A DNA stretch of 64,000 nt from JAPLLS01 sp041309145 (GTDB lineage Bacteria; Omnitrophota; Gorgyraeia; Gygaellales; Profunditerraquicolaceae): the NCBI GenBank assembly GCA_041309145.1, contig JBFZAG010000079.1, positions 1-64,000 of the forward strand, read 5' to 3'. Positions 8,718 through 19,300 of this stretch are shown here, in pieces. The position numbers and the translations under genes were made by a program. The notes under the pieces were generated by a model. The model did no database searches, was not told the DNA's origin, and was given only the letters and a program-made list of their open reading frames with translations. The stretch's first letter is position 1; each line of letters begins with the position of its first letter.

Positions 8718-9119
8718 CTATTGGACAAAAGCCTTGATCGTGAATTTTAAAACCGGATTTTCCGTGTCGTCGGTATCGACATACACAAACTGGGTGACCT
8801 CGCCCTTATAGCCTTTGCTGTTGAACTCCACGGAGATCTGCGTTGATTCTCCCGGAGCCAGGATCTTTTTCTTGGCCTCGGAAGCGGTGCACCCGCAGGA
8901 AGTGGTCACGCCGTTAATGGTCAGCGTCCTGGCTGAATCGTTCTTGACCGAAAAATCGTGTTTAACGATCTTGTCCTTCTTGATCTGGCCGAAATCCCAG
9001 GCCTGCGGGTCAGAGCCCTTCATCGGACTCTCCGGGGAAGAAACGTTAGCCGGCGCGCTCTGGGAAAAACAGCCGGTCAAAGGGAACAATAAAAATAAAA
9101 TTATCAGAAAGATCTTCAT
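8718..9119 (-). CDS. DUF1573 lipoprotein
   Basis: A 133-residue secreted protein. The ATG at 9119 is chosen because it gives a clean lipoprotein signal peptide (hydrophobic stretch ending LTGC) and has a GAGGAG ribosome site; the longer open frame upstream overlaps the preceding gene. The mature part is a single DUF1573 immunoglobulin-like beta domain, with the characteristic TSCGCT motif. It starts two bases after the stop of the thioredoxin-DsbD gene, so the two are co-translated, and an envelope redox role is plausible because of this context and the CGC motif. The molecular function of DUF1573 is not established. Confidence 0.85.
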   Translation of the reverse strand: MKIFLIILFLLFPLTGCFSQSAPANVSSPESPMKGSDPQAWDFGQIKKDKIVKHDFSVKNDSARTLTINGVTTSCGCTASEAKKKILAPGESTQISVEFNSKGYKGEVTQFVYVDTDDTENPVLKFTIKAFVQ

Positions 9120-9121
9120 TT

Positions 9122-10294
9122 TCAGCTCCTCAGGATCAGATATATCCCCAGAACATAAAACAAGACCGCGATCAAGACCTTGGAAAGCAGGAAATGTTTC
9201 TTCAGGAACCTGGAAAAATCCTCGGAAGTTGTTCCCGCTAACGCGCATAAAAATATCGCGAAAAGCGGCAAAACAAACATCAGATTATACAGCACAAGAT
9301 AAGAAAAAGCTTTAAGTCGGATATCAGTGGATTTCAGCACAAAAGCAATGGTCGGCAAATACACCTGTCCGGTACAGACCGCCTCCAGAACAGAGATCAG
9401 AAATCCGGTCACCAGCGCGGTCGCGACCAGTTTCAAAAAAGATCCCGAACGAGAAGGCGCTGAAGCTTCCTTATTCTTGCGGTAATGCTCGCCGATTACT
9501 TTGTGGATCTGGTTTTTTACCGCCCGCGGCAGCTGAAGGCTCATGGCTTCGGTTTTGCCGGTTTTGAGGAATTTACCCAGATCAAAAGCCGCGATCATGC
9601 CGAATATCAAAGTTAAGATTCCGACGGTCAGGTTGAAGACCTTGCGCAGGACCCAGAAGCCTTTCAGGCTGTAAAAAAAGGTGAACATCCCCAGGCCGAT
9701 CAAAAGATAAGTCAAAAATACCGCAAAGATAAAAAACAGGCCGATAACCGCGAGCTCTTTTTTCCTGTAGCCCTGGAGGGCCAGAAAAGAAATAAAAAAA
9801 ACTATCACCGTAAAAGCGCAGGGGTTTATACCGTCGATAAGCCCGGCCCCGATGACCGTGAGCGGGGTAAAAGAAAGAAAGCTCTTGACCAGGTCGGCGT
9901 TCGGCCCGGGGTCTTCTAACGGGGAGCCTTTGTCCAGCTTTGAAGCGATGAGCTTTTCCAGCCCTTCGGAAATTTCTTTCTTCCCGCTTAAGAGCTTTTC
10001 CCCAAACTGCGCTGCCGGGACTGACCCTTTATGGTTTAAGCCGTATTTCTGTTTGAAGGCCAGAAGAAGCTTATAGTCCTCGATCTGACTTATATCGCGG
10101 AAACTAATTGTTACCCGGTCTTTATATTTGGTTTCGATCCGGGCTATTACCTGTTCCCTGATTTCATGGCAGACGTGGCAGGAGGGAGAAAAGAAATAAT
10201 TCAACTCGGGCTTCGGGGAAGGCGGATCTTGAGCAAAAACAAAACCGGCAAAACAAACGATTGCTAAAACCGCGCTAGTAAGATTTTTTAACAT
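9122..10294 (-). CDS. Thioredoxin-like domain fused to a DsbD/CcdA-type membrane protein
   Basis: About 390 residues. A signal peptide is followed by a thioredoxin-like region with a CHVC redox pair (C39, C42), then six or more membrane segments of the DsbD/CcdA kind, with GINPCAF and EAVCTGQVYLPT providing the two membrane cysteines. Family knowledge suggests it carries electrons from cytoplasmic thioredoxin across the membrane to envelope thiol proteins. The start is uncertain: ATG at 10294 is preferred, TTG at 10315 is possible, and neither has a clear ribosome site. It sits between ptsN and the DUF1573 lipoprotein in one leftward operon. Confidence 0.85.
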   Translation of the reverse strand: MLKNLTSAVLAIVCFAGFVFAQDPPSPKPELNYFFSPSCHVCHEIREQVIARIETKYKDRVTISFRDISQIEDYKLLLAFKQKYGLNHKGSVPAAQFGEKLLSGKKEISEGLEKLIASKLDKGSPLEDPGPNADLVKSFLSFTPLTVIGAGLIDGINPCAFTVIVFFISFLALQGYRKKELAVIGLFFIFAVFLTYLLIGLGMFTFFYSLKGFWVLRKVFNLTVGILTLIFGMIAAFDLGKFLKTGKTEAMSLQLPRAVKNQIHKVIGEHYRKNKEASAPSRSGSFLKLVATALVTGFLISVLEAVCTGQVYLPTIAFVLKSTDIRLKAFSYLVLYNLMFVLPLFAIFLCALAGTTSEDFSRFLKKHFLLSKVLIAVLFYVLGIYLILRS

Positions 10295-10317
10295 TAAAAA
10301 AGAATAAAATGACAAAA

Positions 10318-10785
10318 TTAATGTTCGTAGGTTTTAATGATCTTGAGTATTTCCTTCTTGTCTTTGGCGCTCTTCAAGCGGTCGACGATGAATTTATCCT
10401 TTACCAGGCGGGAAATATCCGCCAGGATCTTCAAATGGCCTCCGATATCGGTTTCCGGAGAAGCTAAAATAAAAAAAAGATAGGTTTTTTCTCCGTCCAG
10501 CGCCCCGAAGTCCGTGCCCTCGGCATGCCGGGCAAAAGCGATTATGAAATCCTTGACTTTGGGGGATTTGGCGTGGGGAATAGCCACGCCGTTGCCGATG
10601 CCGGTGGAGCCTAATTTCTCTCTTTTTAAGATCGCGTTGTAAAAGTTCTTCTTGTCTTTTAACTTTCCCGACTGGGATACAGCTTCCACTAACTCTTCTA
10701 TGACTTTGTTCTTGGACTTCTCTTTCAAAGAAAGGATGATATACTTTTCTTTTAAGATACTGGAAAGCTTGGCGTCAGCGGCCAC
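10318..10785 (-). CDS. ptsN: PTS EIIA type-2 (PtsN-like) regulatory protein
   Basis: A 155-residue EIIA of the fructose/nitrogen type. The phosphorylatable histidine is H71 in the motif IPHAK. The start is a GTG with a GGAG ribosome site; no in-frame ATG fits better. By family it takes phosphate from NPr/HPr and regulates other proteins rather than transporting sugar. No other PTS gene is visible nearby, so a regulatory role is favoured, but it could serve a distant permease. It lies downstream of the OmpA-LysM lipoprotein gene in the same direction. Confidence 0.9.
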   Translation of the reverse strand: MAADAKLSSILKEKYIILSLKEKSKNKVIEELVEAVSQSGKLKDKKNFYNAILKREKLGSTGIGNGVAIPHAKSPKVKDFIIAFARHAEGTDFGALDGEKTYLFFILASPETDIGGHLKILADISRLVKDKFIVDRLKSAKDKKEILKIIKTYEH

Positions 10786-10812
10786 AAGGCATCACTCCCT
10801 CCGGATTGACCT

Positions 10813-11793
10813 CTACTCTACGGGGATCACTATCTTCATCCCCGCTCTAAGCTTATTGGGATTTTTGATCTTTTCTTTATTCAATTCGTAAAGGTATTTC
10901 CAACGGTGCGCTCCGCCCATTTCCTTCTGGGCGATCTTGGAAAGTGAATCTCCCTTTTGAACTGTATACTCCCTGGTCGAGACTTTGACTGCGCTCTCCA
11001 CTTCTTCTTTGGTCTCTTCCACGAATTTGCCTTCTTCTATTTTCTGGGCGTCGGGAGGCATTACTTTCTGGATCTCCGTGCCGGAGGAACCGGACGGCGG
11101 CGCCGGGATCATGATCTCTTCGACCTCGGCGACCATGAACTGGGCATTGCGGTCTTTCTGCATGCCCACCAGGTCCCGGACATGAGCCACCGCGTCAAGT
11201 TTGCCCCGGCTGATGATCCGCACCCGCTCTTCGGCTACGCCGTTGTCCAGCATATAATTCTTGACCGCGTCGGCCCTTTTTCTTCCCAGTTTATCGTTAT
11301 AAGCCTCGTTCCCCCGGGTATCGCAGTTGCCGGTGATCAGAATGTCGGCCTGAGGGTTCTTGTTCAAAGCTTTAACCGCGTCGGAAAGGATCGGCATCGC
11401 GTCCTGGCGCAAAGCCGCTTTATCGTAATCAAAATAGATCTTGACGTTCTTGATGATCTTGCGGATCAAAAGCGAAGGCCTCAATTCATCGGCCTTGGCC
11501 GCGGGAAGCTCATCGGCCTTGTAATCGTAGATGATCTTGTAGACATAAATATATCCCCGGTTGCCCCAGAGCTTGACCTGCCCGGGCTGCTCCGGCCACC
11601 ACCAATATCCTCCGCGCTGGTCTTTGACCGGAGCGGGCTTGGCGTCAGTAGGCCACCAATCAAATTTTTTCTGCAGCGCTTCTAATTCGGTTTTTTTGCG
11701 CGCTTCCTTGTCCACAGCGCAGCCGCTTGCCAAACCCGAAAAAATAACCCCGACCAGCAACAAAAACAACTTCTGCCTTAAAGCTTTTTTCAT
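10813..11793 (-). CDS. OmpA/Pal-like lipoprotein with C-terminal LysM domain
   Basis: A 326-residue predicted lipoprotein (lipobox ending at C25 in LASGC). The N-terminal region is Trp-rich (about 45-80). An OmpA_C/Pal peptidoglycan-binding domain follows at about 115-225, with the motif DTRGNEAYNDKLGRKRA. A Pro/Glu-rich linker leads to a LysM domain at about 275-325 (YTVQKGDSLSKIA). Two different peptidoglycan-binding domains on one lipid anchor indicate a tether between outer membrane and cell wall. The start has an AGGAGAGG ribosome site, and a perfect consensus promoter lies about 100 bases upstream. It leads the operon with ptsN, the thioredoxin-DsbD fusion and the DUF1573 lipoprotein. 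Confidence 0.92.
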   Translation of the reverse strand: MKKALRQKLFLLLVGVIFSGLASGCAVDKEARKKTELEALQKKFDWWPTDAKPAPVKDQRGGYWWWPEQPGQVKLWGNRGYIYVYKIIYDYKADELPAAKADELRPSLLIRKIIKNVKIYFDYDKAALRQDAMPILSDAVKALNKNPQADILITGNCDTRGNEAYNDKLGRKRADAVKNYMLDNGVAEERVRIISRGKLDAVAHVRDLVGMQKDRNAQFMVAEVEEIMIPAPPSGSSGTEIQKVMPPDAQKIEEGKFVEETKEEVESAVKVSTREYTVQKGDSLSKIAQKEMGGAHRWKYLYELNKEKIKNPNKLRAGMKIVIPVE

Positions 11794-11898
11794 CGCGCAC
11801 CTCTCCTATTTAATAAGTTTTTGAATCCTTTCGAATACGATTTAGGTGGGAATCGGCAAAAAATTCCGCATCTTCAAATGTTGAGATAATTTAGAGTT

Positions 11899-11926
11899 AT
11901 TATAGCCTAAAATGGGGTTTTGTCAA
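11899..11926 (-). promoter_or_regulatory. Consensus sigma70 promoter of the OmpA-LysM operon
   Basis: The minus strand reads TTGACA (11921-11926), 16 bases, then TATAAT (11899-11904), a perfect match to the sigma70 consensus. It predicts a leader of about 100 bases before the ATG at 11793. Confidence 0.8.
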
Positions 11927-12059
11927 CAAGAGTTCTGCCTGCGTTATCCCGGGAATTCAAAGGTTATCCGTAAAGAAAACAGCCATCTGAAGTCGCTTTC
12001 GACAGGAATGAAAGATTAAATTTGTAAAGGACTTACAGATAACGCCTTAAGTAAAACGT

Positions 12060-13136
12060 CTACAGGTCAGTGGCGAAATTCTTGCCGGTGACCAGACCTT
12101 CTTTTTCCAGCCTGGGGAAGAAAAGCGGGTAATATTTGAGGGCGACTTTCAATTGCCCGACCACCGGGCCGCCGACCTGGGCCCTTTCCTGCTGGAAAGT
12201 GAAAAGATCATTAAAGACCATCTCTTCCCCCCGTATATCCCGGATCTCGGTAATATAGGTGATCCTGCGGATGCCGTCCCGAAAACGCTCCATATGCACT
12301 ATTAAATTAATGGTCCCGGCGATTATCTTCCTGATCTCCCCGGACGACAAGTTCAATCCTAACATCAGCACCAGGGACTCAAGCCGCGAGATCGCTTCTT
12401 TCGGCGAATTTCCGTGGATAATCCCGATGCTCCCGGCGTGTCCGGTGGCCATGGCTTGAAGCATGTCGATCGCCTCCAGCCCCCTTATTTCTCCGAATAC
12501 CAGCCGGTCCGGGGACATGCGCAAAGCGTTCCTGATCAGATCGCGCAATGTCACTTCCCCCTTGCCGTTGACATCCGGATGGCGGGTTTCCAGGGAGATC
12601 ACGTTTTCCTGCGCTATCTGCAATTCCGCGGCGTCCTCGATGGTCACGACCCTCTCTTCGGGGGAGAAATACTGGGAAAGGATCTGGAGCAGGGTGGTTT
12701 TGCCTACTCCGGTGCCCCCGGAAAAGATCATGTTGACCCTTCCCTTGACGCAAGCCACCAGCATATCCGCCGCTTTCTGGTTCAACATGCCCAGTTTAAC
12801 CAGGTCTTCTAAAGTTTTGATGGTCTGGGAAAACTTCCTGAGGGTCAGCGCCGACCCGAAACGGGAAAGCGGAGGGATGATCGCGTTGATCCGCGTGCCA
12901 TCCTCCAAACACAGATCGGCGAAAGGAAAATCCTGATCGATGCGCCGGTTATGCGCGGCAAAAATATTCTTGATCAGGCTATCTAATTCCTCTTTGTTCT
13001 GAAAAACAACGCCCGAACCGGATTTTTTGCCTTTTCTTTCAATAAAGACCTTCTCGTGGCCGTTGATCATGATCTCCGATATCTCCGGGTCATCCAGAAG
13101 CTTCTTGATCGGTCCAAAGTCGATTGTTTTATCCAT
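12060..13136 (-). CDS. cpaF: CpaF/TadA-type secretion ATPase
   Basis: A 358-residue type II/IV secretion ATPase of the CpaF family. It has Walker A GGTGVGKTT (about 140-148), an Asp-box region (VTIEDAAELQI), Walker B-like DRLVFGEIRG and His-box GHAGSIGIIHGN. Family role: hexameric motor for Tad/Flp pilus assembly at the inner membrane. Other tad genes are not in the window, so the gene is isolated, a pattern also seen in scattered pilus loci. A ribosome site (AGGAG) and a promoter at 13194-13222 support independent expression. Confidence 0.92.
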   Translation of the reverse strand: MDKTIDFGPIKKLLDDPEISEIMINGHEKVFIERKGKKSGSGVVFQNKEELDSLIKNIFAAHNRRIDQDFPFADLCLEDGTRINAIIPPLSRFGSALTLRKFSQTIKTLEDLVKLGMLNQKAADMLVACVKGRVNMIFSGGTGVGKTTLLQILSQYFSPEERVVTIEDAAELQIAQENVISLETRHPDVNGKGEVTLRDLIRNALRMSPDRLVFGEIRGLEAIDMLQAMATGHAGSIGIIHGNSPKEAISRLESLVLMLGLNLSSGEIRKIIAGTINLIVHMERFRDGIRRITYITEIRDIRGEEMVFNDLFTFQQERAQVGGPVVGQLKVALKYYPLFFPRLEKEGLVTGKNFATDL

Positions 13137-13193
13137 TTTGTTTTTGCTCCTATTCTTAGAGATACTCTTTTATCTTCGAACTGATTGTTGATT

Positions 13194-13222
13194 ATTATCG
13201 CACAAACATAAATTTATGGCAA
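13194..13222 (-). promoter_or_regulatory. Sigma70-like promoter of cpaF
   Basis: On the minus strand TTGCCA (13217-13222) and GATAAT (13194-13199) are 17 bases apart; each hexamer has one mismatch to consensus. The predicted leader is about 50 bases. Confidence 0.6.
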
Positions 13223-13316
13223 CAATTTTGCGTAAAAACCTCAGCGGGATCGCAGCAAAAAAGCAAGCTTTTTTCAGGAAGGAACCGGCGGAAGTTACCG
13301 GCAATGGCTTTTAAAT

Positions 13317-13387
13317 TTAAAAAGGGGCGCCAGGAGGAAGGTTGTTTGTATCTGACTGTAAGTAAACCCTCGACTGGGACGCCCCTT
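13317..13387 (-). terminator. Long-stem terminator-like structure after the giant gene
   Basis: AAGGGGCG (minus strand, overlapping the giant gene's TAA) pairs with CGCCCCTT about 50 bases downstream, and the second arm runs into TTTTTAAATTTAAAA. The layout resembles an intrinsic terminator with a large loop; the loop length makes it less certain than a compact hairpin. Confidence 0.45.
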
Positions 13388-16300
13388 AATTTAAACTGCT
13401 CTCCTGCGATGCCAGAAACCAAAGTGCGGATTTTACCTCTGAAGGAGCCTGTTCGCACTCCCCCTCTTGCGCACGCAATATCGCGGCCAGACAGAAAAGT
13501 AATCCCGGCCTGACCAGGCTGACCTGCCCCTGCAAGCTTGCCGCTTGCAGTATCCCGAAGATCCTTTCTACTGACGGCGCCATTCCGCTTTCGGCTAGAG
13601 TCTGGACAGATTCCAGTTCGCTCTGGCAATCCATTGCTGTCAGATTAAAATCCGCTGCTCCGTAATTAAGCGTATCCAACGCTCCGCGGACCTGAAAGGG
13701 GATCTGGCTCAGATCAATGCCCCCGCGGTCGCTTTTTTGCCCGCCGTCCAGCCTGCTGCCCTGCGCCGAATCTTGTGGCTCTGAGATCACAACGCTTTCC
13801 TTAGCCGCATTCTCCGGATCAATGATCTCTGGGGGGGCCATCCCGAATAAGATGCGGTCCAGCGCCGCGCCCATGCGGAAAGCAAAACTGTTATCGATAG
13901 TCTCATCGCTGTGGTGAGTATGGTCCCCGGGCTGCTCGAACAAAGCGTGATGCTGAGATTCATGCACCGAATCTTCCAGAAATTCCCACAGATTCTTCTC
14001 GTCGGTTCTTAAAGCCTCCCCGATCTTTCCTGCCTGAGCAAGGCCGGCAAGAGCGCGCATCCTGGCTTCCGAGTATTCCAGATTCCAGAAAAAATAGGTG
14101 TTGTTTTTCACAAAAGCTATTGCGGCCGTAGGGAAATAACCGTAAACGACCTTTGGGTTCTTGATGCCGATGGCTTGCAGCAAGCGGATAAAAAGCGGCT
14201 CAACATAAACCAGCGCTTCTTCAGGGACTTGTTTTTTTTCGGGAGCGGCTTTGCCCCTTTGGGCCATTTCCTGGCCCAATAAACCGGCCAGCGCCTGCCC
14301 AAAAAGGGACTCGAGCCCCGCGGCTTCCTCAACTTGTTCCCCAAAAGAGCCTGAAGGGATCTTCCCGCTGAAAATGTCCGAAAAAGAACGGCTGCCGATA
14401 TCAGCCGCTTCGGCGCGCGCTTTCCTGAGTTTTGCTTCTTCCAGAAGCTTCTCGCGGATAAGATGCAGAGTGATCTTGCCGTTGTGATTGCTCGAAGTAA
14501 AAGGCACGTGGCTGAGCAATTCGAAAAATTTAAGCGGATCCCTGACAAACGGCTCGAGCATCCCGGAAGTTATCCCTTCATATTCTTTCTCCTCCATCAG
14601 CCCGGCGATCTTCTGGGCCAGGATATCGTCATAGGCTGTCTCATTGGAATAATAATCCTGCGGCTCGCCCGGTATAGGGGCGACCCGCTCGGAATAATCT
14701 TTCAGGACAGCTTGCATCATCGCGTGCAAAATCGCCACCTGCAGCCGGTGGAGGAACTTGCCCTCCTGAGAATAGCCGTTGCGGGGGATGTTCAGCATGA
14801 TCTCCCGCGGGACCATGATATGCAACCCGCCAAAACGCTGATAGGCGTCGATGATCCGCTGAGGAACGTATTTAAGCTCTTTAGGGTCCGGGAATTTGAT
14901 GAAGATCCCGTCCTGGATCACCCGTTTATTCAGCTTCTCTTTGGCTCTGGCCAGGGTCACCGTGCCCCAGTTTTTGCCGATTTCCAAGCTGGCCGCAACT
15001 TTGATTTCCTCGCGGAATGTCTTGCCGTTATATCGGATCTCCACGTCCCGGGCGTCCGGCTCTGATCCCTGCTCTTTGCTGCTCTGCGGAGACTGGATCG
15101 CCCCTGCGAAGCGCTGCAAAGCTTCCTGGATAAAAAGGCTTTCCAGCTGGGGATCGCTGCCGGCCAGATTCTTTTTCCTGCGGATCTCCGTGCCTTTATA
15201 TTTTCCTTTTAGCACCTCCCAGGAAACGATTACCGGCCCCTTCTGCGGATCATTGGCGATCACCAGCTCATTGATCATTCCCTTGCCTTCGGAAGTGCGG
15301 ATAAACACCTCGTCAAAATCCGCGAACAGAGTGTAGTTGCCCTGGCCGAGATTGCCGGTATCCTCCAAATAATTCTTGGATGACTCGTCCAGAGGGAAAT
15401 AATAGCGCGCCAGCTTCCAGAAGTCCATGCCCACCGGGTCGCGGATAGAATAGACCCACTCTTTTTTGTTGATAAAATTGCGGTGAATGATCGCGCCCTC
15501 ATTTATTGCCAGCTCTCCTTCTTCCCGGGCTTTGCGGATAGCGTCCCGGGGATTCTGGATCCCGACCTCGCGCACCCAGACCCGCTCAGTGCGGTCCTGG
15601 CTTTCGATAGCCGAGAGCACGATCTGCAAATACGCAGCCAAATTTATGCTTTTAGCTGCGCCAAGCATAGCCAGGAATTTCTCCGGGGTCAAGCCGGGAT
15701 CAGCTTTGATCTCCTCGGCGTTTTTGTCAAAAACGTAATTCAGCGCTGCCAGGGGGATCGGTTCCTTGGCAATGTTAACGATCTCTTTCCAGGACGGGTC
15801 GCGGGGCTCGACCTCGGCTTCCTCGATAAATTCAATATCTTTCTCTTTCAGGAACCGGACCAGATTGCGCTCCAGGGGCGGCAAGCCGGAAAGGTCGTCC
15901 CGGCTGTCCAGCGCGGCAAATCCGGAGCGGATCAAAGGCAAAGGTTTTTCCTTTTGTCCCGGCATTTTAATTGCCTTGCTCAGATCCCAGGATATAAAAC
16001 CATTAAAACCATCTAACCTCCCGCTATCTCTGGCCACCGCTGATAATTCCTTAAGAATAGGATCAAAATTTATATCGTGAAGATATAGCGATCCGCGTTC
16101 TTCTTTAATATCCTTGAGCTCATATTGCCGTATTACTTGATACTCGTTTTTCTCAAGATCCAGGCTGGCGTAAATAAGCTTCCCCTTGCGCATGCTATCA
16201 TAGAAAACTATTACCGGTTTTCCCTGGTAATACAATTCAGTCCCTATAACCTCTGATGGCAATGTATCTCTTCGGACATTGGAAAAAGCAGACAGGCCAT

Positions 16301-19300
16301 TATCCATCAGGATTGGTGCAAGCCTGATCGAATGAGAAGATAAGCTGTCGATTAGTTCAGGTCCCGGCGCGGTTTTTTTATACCGGGATGAAATCGGGAT
16401 CACTTCCATCGCCTTAGTCTCTTTATCCAGAGTCAGAATTTTTATCTGGCTATTATCCACAAACAAAAAGACAACCTTGCCCTTGATCTCAAAAGTGGCG
16501 CGCCGCAACGATAGTATTGCCAAGCTGGCTTTTATGCTGTTTAAAGGTAAAGCCCGATTATTGGCGCAGTCCAGGGTAAAAACAGTAGCTGTGTAATTAT
16601 GAGCAATAAAAACCGGCTTGTTGTCATCGTATAAGCCGGTAAATTCAACTTCAGGATGATAATCCAAACCGTTTTTTTCGGGATCAAAGCCGGCGATCTC
16701 CTCGATCTTATTATCCTGCTGATTAAATTTAAAAAACTTTATTTCCTTAGAAGCTTGTAATGAAAAAACAGGATCTTCGCCTAAATGCCAGCCGGTAAAT
16801 AAGGGGTTTTCGATAGAGCTTAAGAATTTGAGCCGGAACTGCGCTCTTTCCTCTTTCTCTCCGTTCTTATCCACCGAAAAAACTTTTATTTTTCCCAGGC
16901 TGGCTTTTTCATGAACAGCAAAAAGCCGGCGACCTTGTTTATCTTTTCCCAGATATGCGGCTTTTTCCCCTTTTAAATAACTGTGCTCGATCTTCATTTC
17001 CCCATCTGAAGGCATATTCTCCGGCTCAAGGATCAAGGGGGTAGAGATAGCGCTCGGCTGCCTGGCCTTGGGCTCGTTCAGCGCCGCGGACAAGTCCAGC
17101 GAAAATACCCCCCAGGAATTTTTCTCATCATAAATACGCACAACAGAGGTAAATTCTCTTTTCTGCGGATCATAAGCCAGGTCATCAAGGCTAAAATTAC
17201 TGGACTCTTCTATCTTTGAATGATCCTGAACATCCAATAATAAGTTACTACCGGACTCGCGTGCTTTTAGATTTTTAATGTCAACTTCCTTGATCCGCTC
17301 ATAAGCATTGCCTTCAATATCCCAGGAGGCAAATATCAGCTGAGCCGTATCAAAAGCGTCCCAAAATATTATAACCGGCTTGCCCTGGTAGGACATAGCC
17401 GTAACCACAGGATTTCTGGGCCATGTTGCCGGGTCAATTTGTTGCTGGTTGAGCGCAGAAAACTTTATCTGCCAGGTGCGGGGATCAAGAGTCAACGCGA
17501 TAAGCCCGTCGCTACCGTGGCCGATAAAAACCTCAGCCCCATTTGATTTAAACCCAGTAGCCCGCAATTTCCTTATAGTGTTCAGTCCCGGGATCTCTGT
17601 CAAAGCTGCCATGCTCTTACTTTTGAAATCCAGGGTAAAAGCCGTGATCTTTTGGGAATAACAAATAAATACCGGTAGATCGTTATGGTATAAACCGCTG
17701 AATAAGATCTCGTTATGCAGGGAATCAAATACTGTTTCATCTCTGTCGAACCGGGCCAGTTCCCGGATAGACTTCTCCTCTATGCTGTAAGCGTAGAATT
17801 TTACCCCCTCTGAAGAAAAAGCCGAAAATACGGGGTCAACTCCAGCGTGCTTGAAACCGGTTATAGAAATCCCGGCGACTGAAGACAGTGTCATATTAGT
17901 GTCAAAATTAGCCAGCACGGTTTTTTGGTTGGTGCTGCGGTCTATTGAAAGAACCGTGAGCGTTTGGCGGTCTTTTTGTGATTGAAGATACAGTGGCTTT
18001 CCGCGTGCTTCAATATTCAAGCTAAGAACTCTTTGCTGCTCATCAATTGGTTCTTGGAACTCCATATTAAGGGCCACATCCGAAAGAATGCGCTCCGGAA
18101 CCAGGATCTGGCTGGATAAAGGAAGCAGCGGCTCCTTGGGCGCGGATCCGACCAGAGCATCGGAAAGATCATATTCGAAGGCTTCGATAGCTCTGGCGCT
18201 TTCCGGGTCGTTAAACAACAGCGTCAATTTACCGCTCTCCCGGTCGAACCTCATATCTCTAAAATTAGCCACGGCAAGCTCATTCGGATAATCCTTCAGT
18301 ATCGCGCCGGCATGCTTTTCAGGATCCAGGCTTAAAATATAAACTCCGTTATTGACAGCCATGGCGATGATTGTGTTTCCTTGCTTATCCAGCCCGATCA
18401 AAGAAGAATCATATACCTGGCCCAGCCCTTCCGGCCAGGAATGCGGGATTTTTTCAAACTTCGAACCGTCCACTGCAAAAACTGCCGGTTCGCCTCCAAG
18501 ACAAGTAACCAAGAACATGGGCTTACCGCCTCTGTCAAGACCGATCGGCTTCACTGACCCGATTCCCTGATTTGAGGATAAAACTACTATGCCATCCATA
18601 ACCTCAGCTGTTCCATGAATAAAATCAATCGCATAAAAATAAATGTGATTACCCGAGGTTGCCGTGAAAACAGGCTGGCCATCCTTGTTCATTCCCGTAA
18701 ATTCCACTCTATTACTCGAACCCAAGGCATTGCCTTGCTGATCAAAAATCACGCTTATCAGGCTCACTTTATTGTTTTCCATATCAAAAGCCATAAAAGC
18801 TACCCTGCCGTCATCGGATTGGGCAACAAATACCGGCTTATCGCCCTGGAAATTCATGCCGGTAGCGATCACCCCGTTGCCAGGGAAAAAAGCCAAACCA
18901 AAATCAGTCAGCTGCATATTCTTCCGGCTGTCCCGGTCAACAGTAAAAATGTTGATTATATTCTTATTATTTTCATCCATTGCCGCGAAAAGCGGGTTAC
19001 CGTCTTTATATGTGCCCAGCCGCTGGCTGGTTTTAGGAATATCGAAATAATGAAGTTTATGTTCGGTGACCAAACTAACAGGCAGTTTCTCAGGATCGAC
19101 AATCTTAAAATCGTCCGCCGCTTTTTTGCCCTCAGCAGCTTTGAATTGCACGACCCGCAAAGACCCGTCATTGGGCGCGCTCAGCACCAGCCTGCCGTCG
19201 CCCAGGTAACTCATCCCCTTCGGAATCAGCTCTCCCATTGAGCTCCATACTTCCTCACCGCTTTCCAGATCAATAATGATGGTGCGCAAACCGCCTTCCT

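Noticed and set aside
13195..13629. Minus-strand ORF of 144 codons overlapping the end of the giant gene
   Set aside because: It is out of frame with the giant protein, has no recognisable domain and no ribosome site; it is a shadow.
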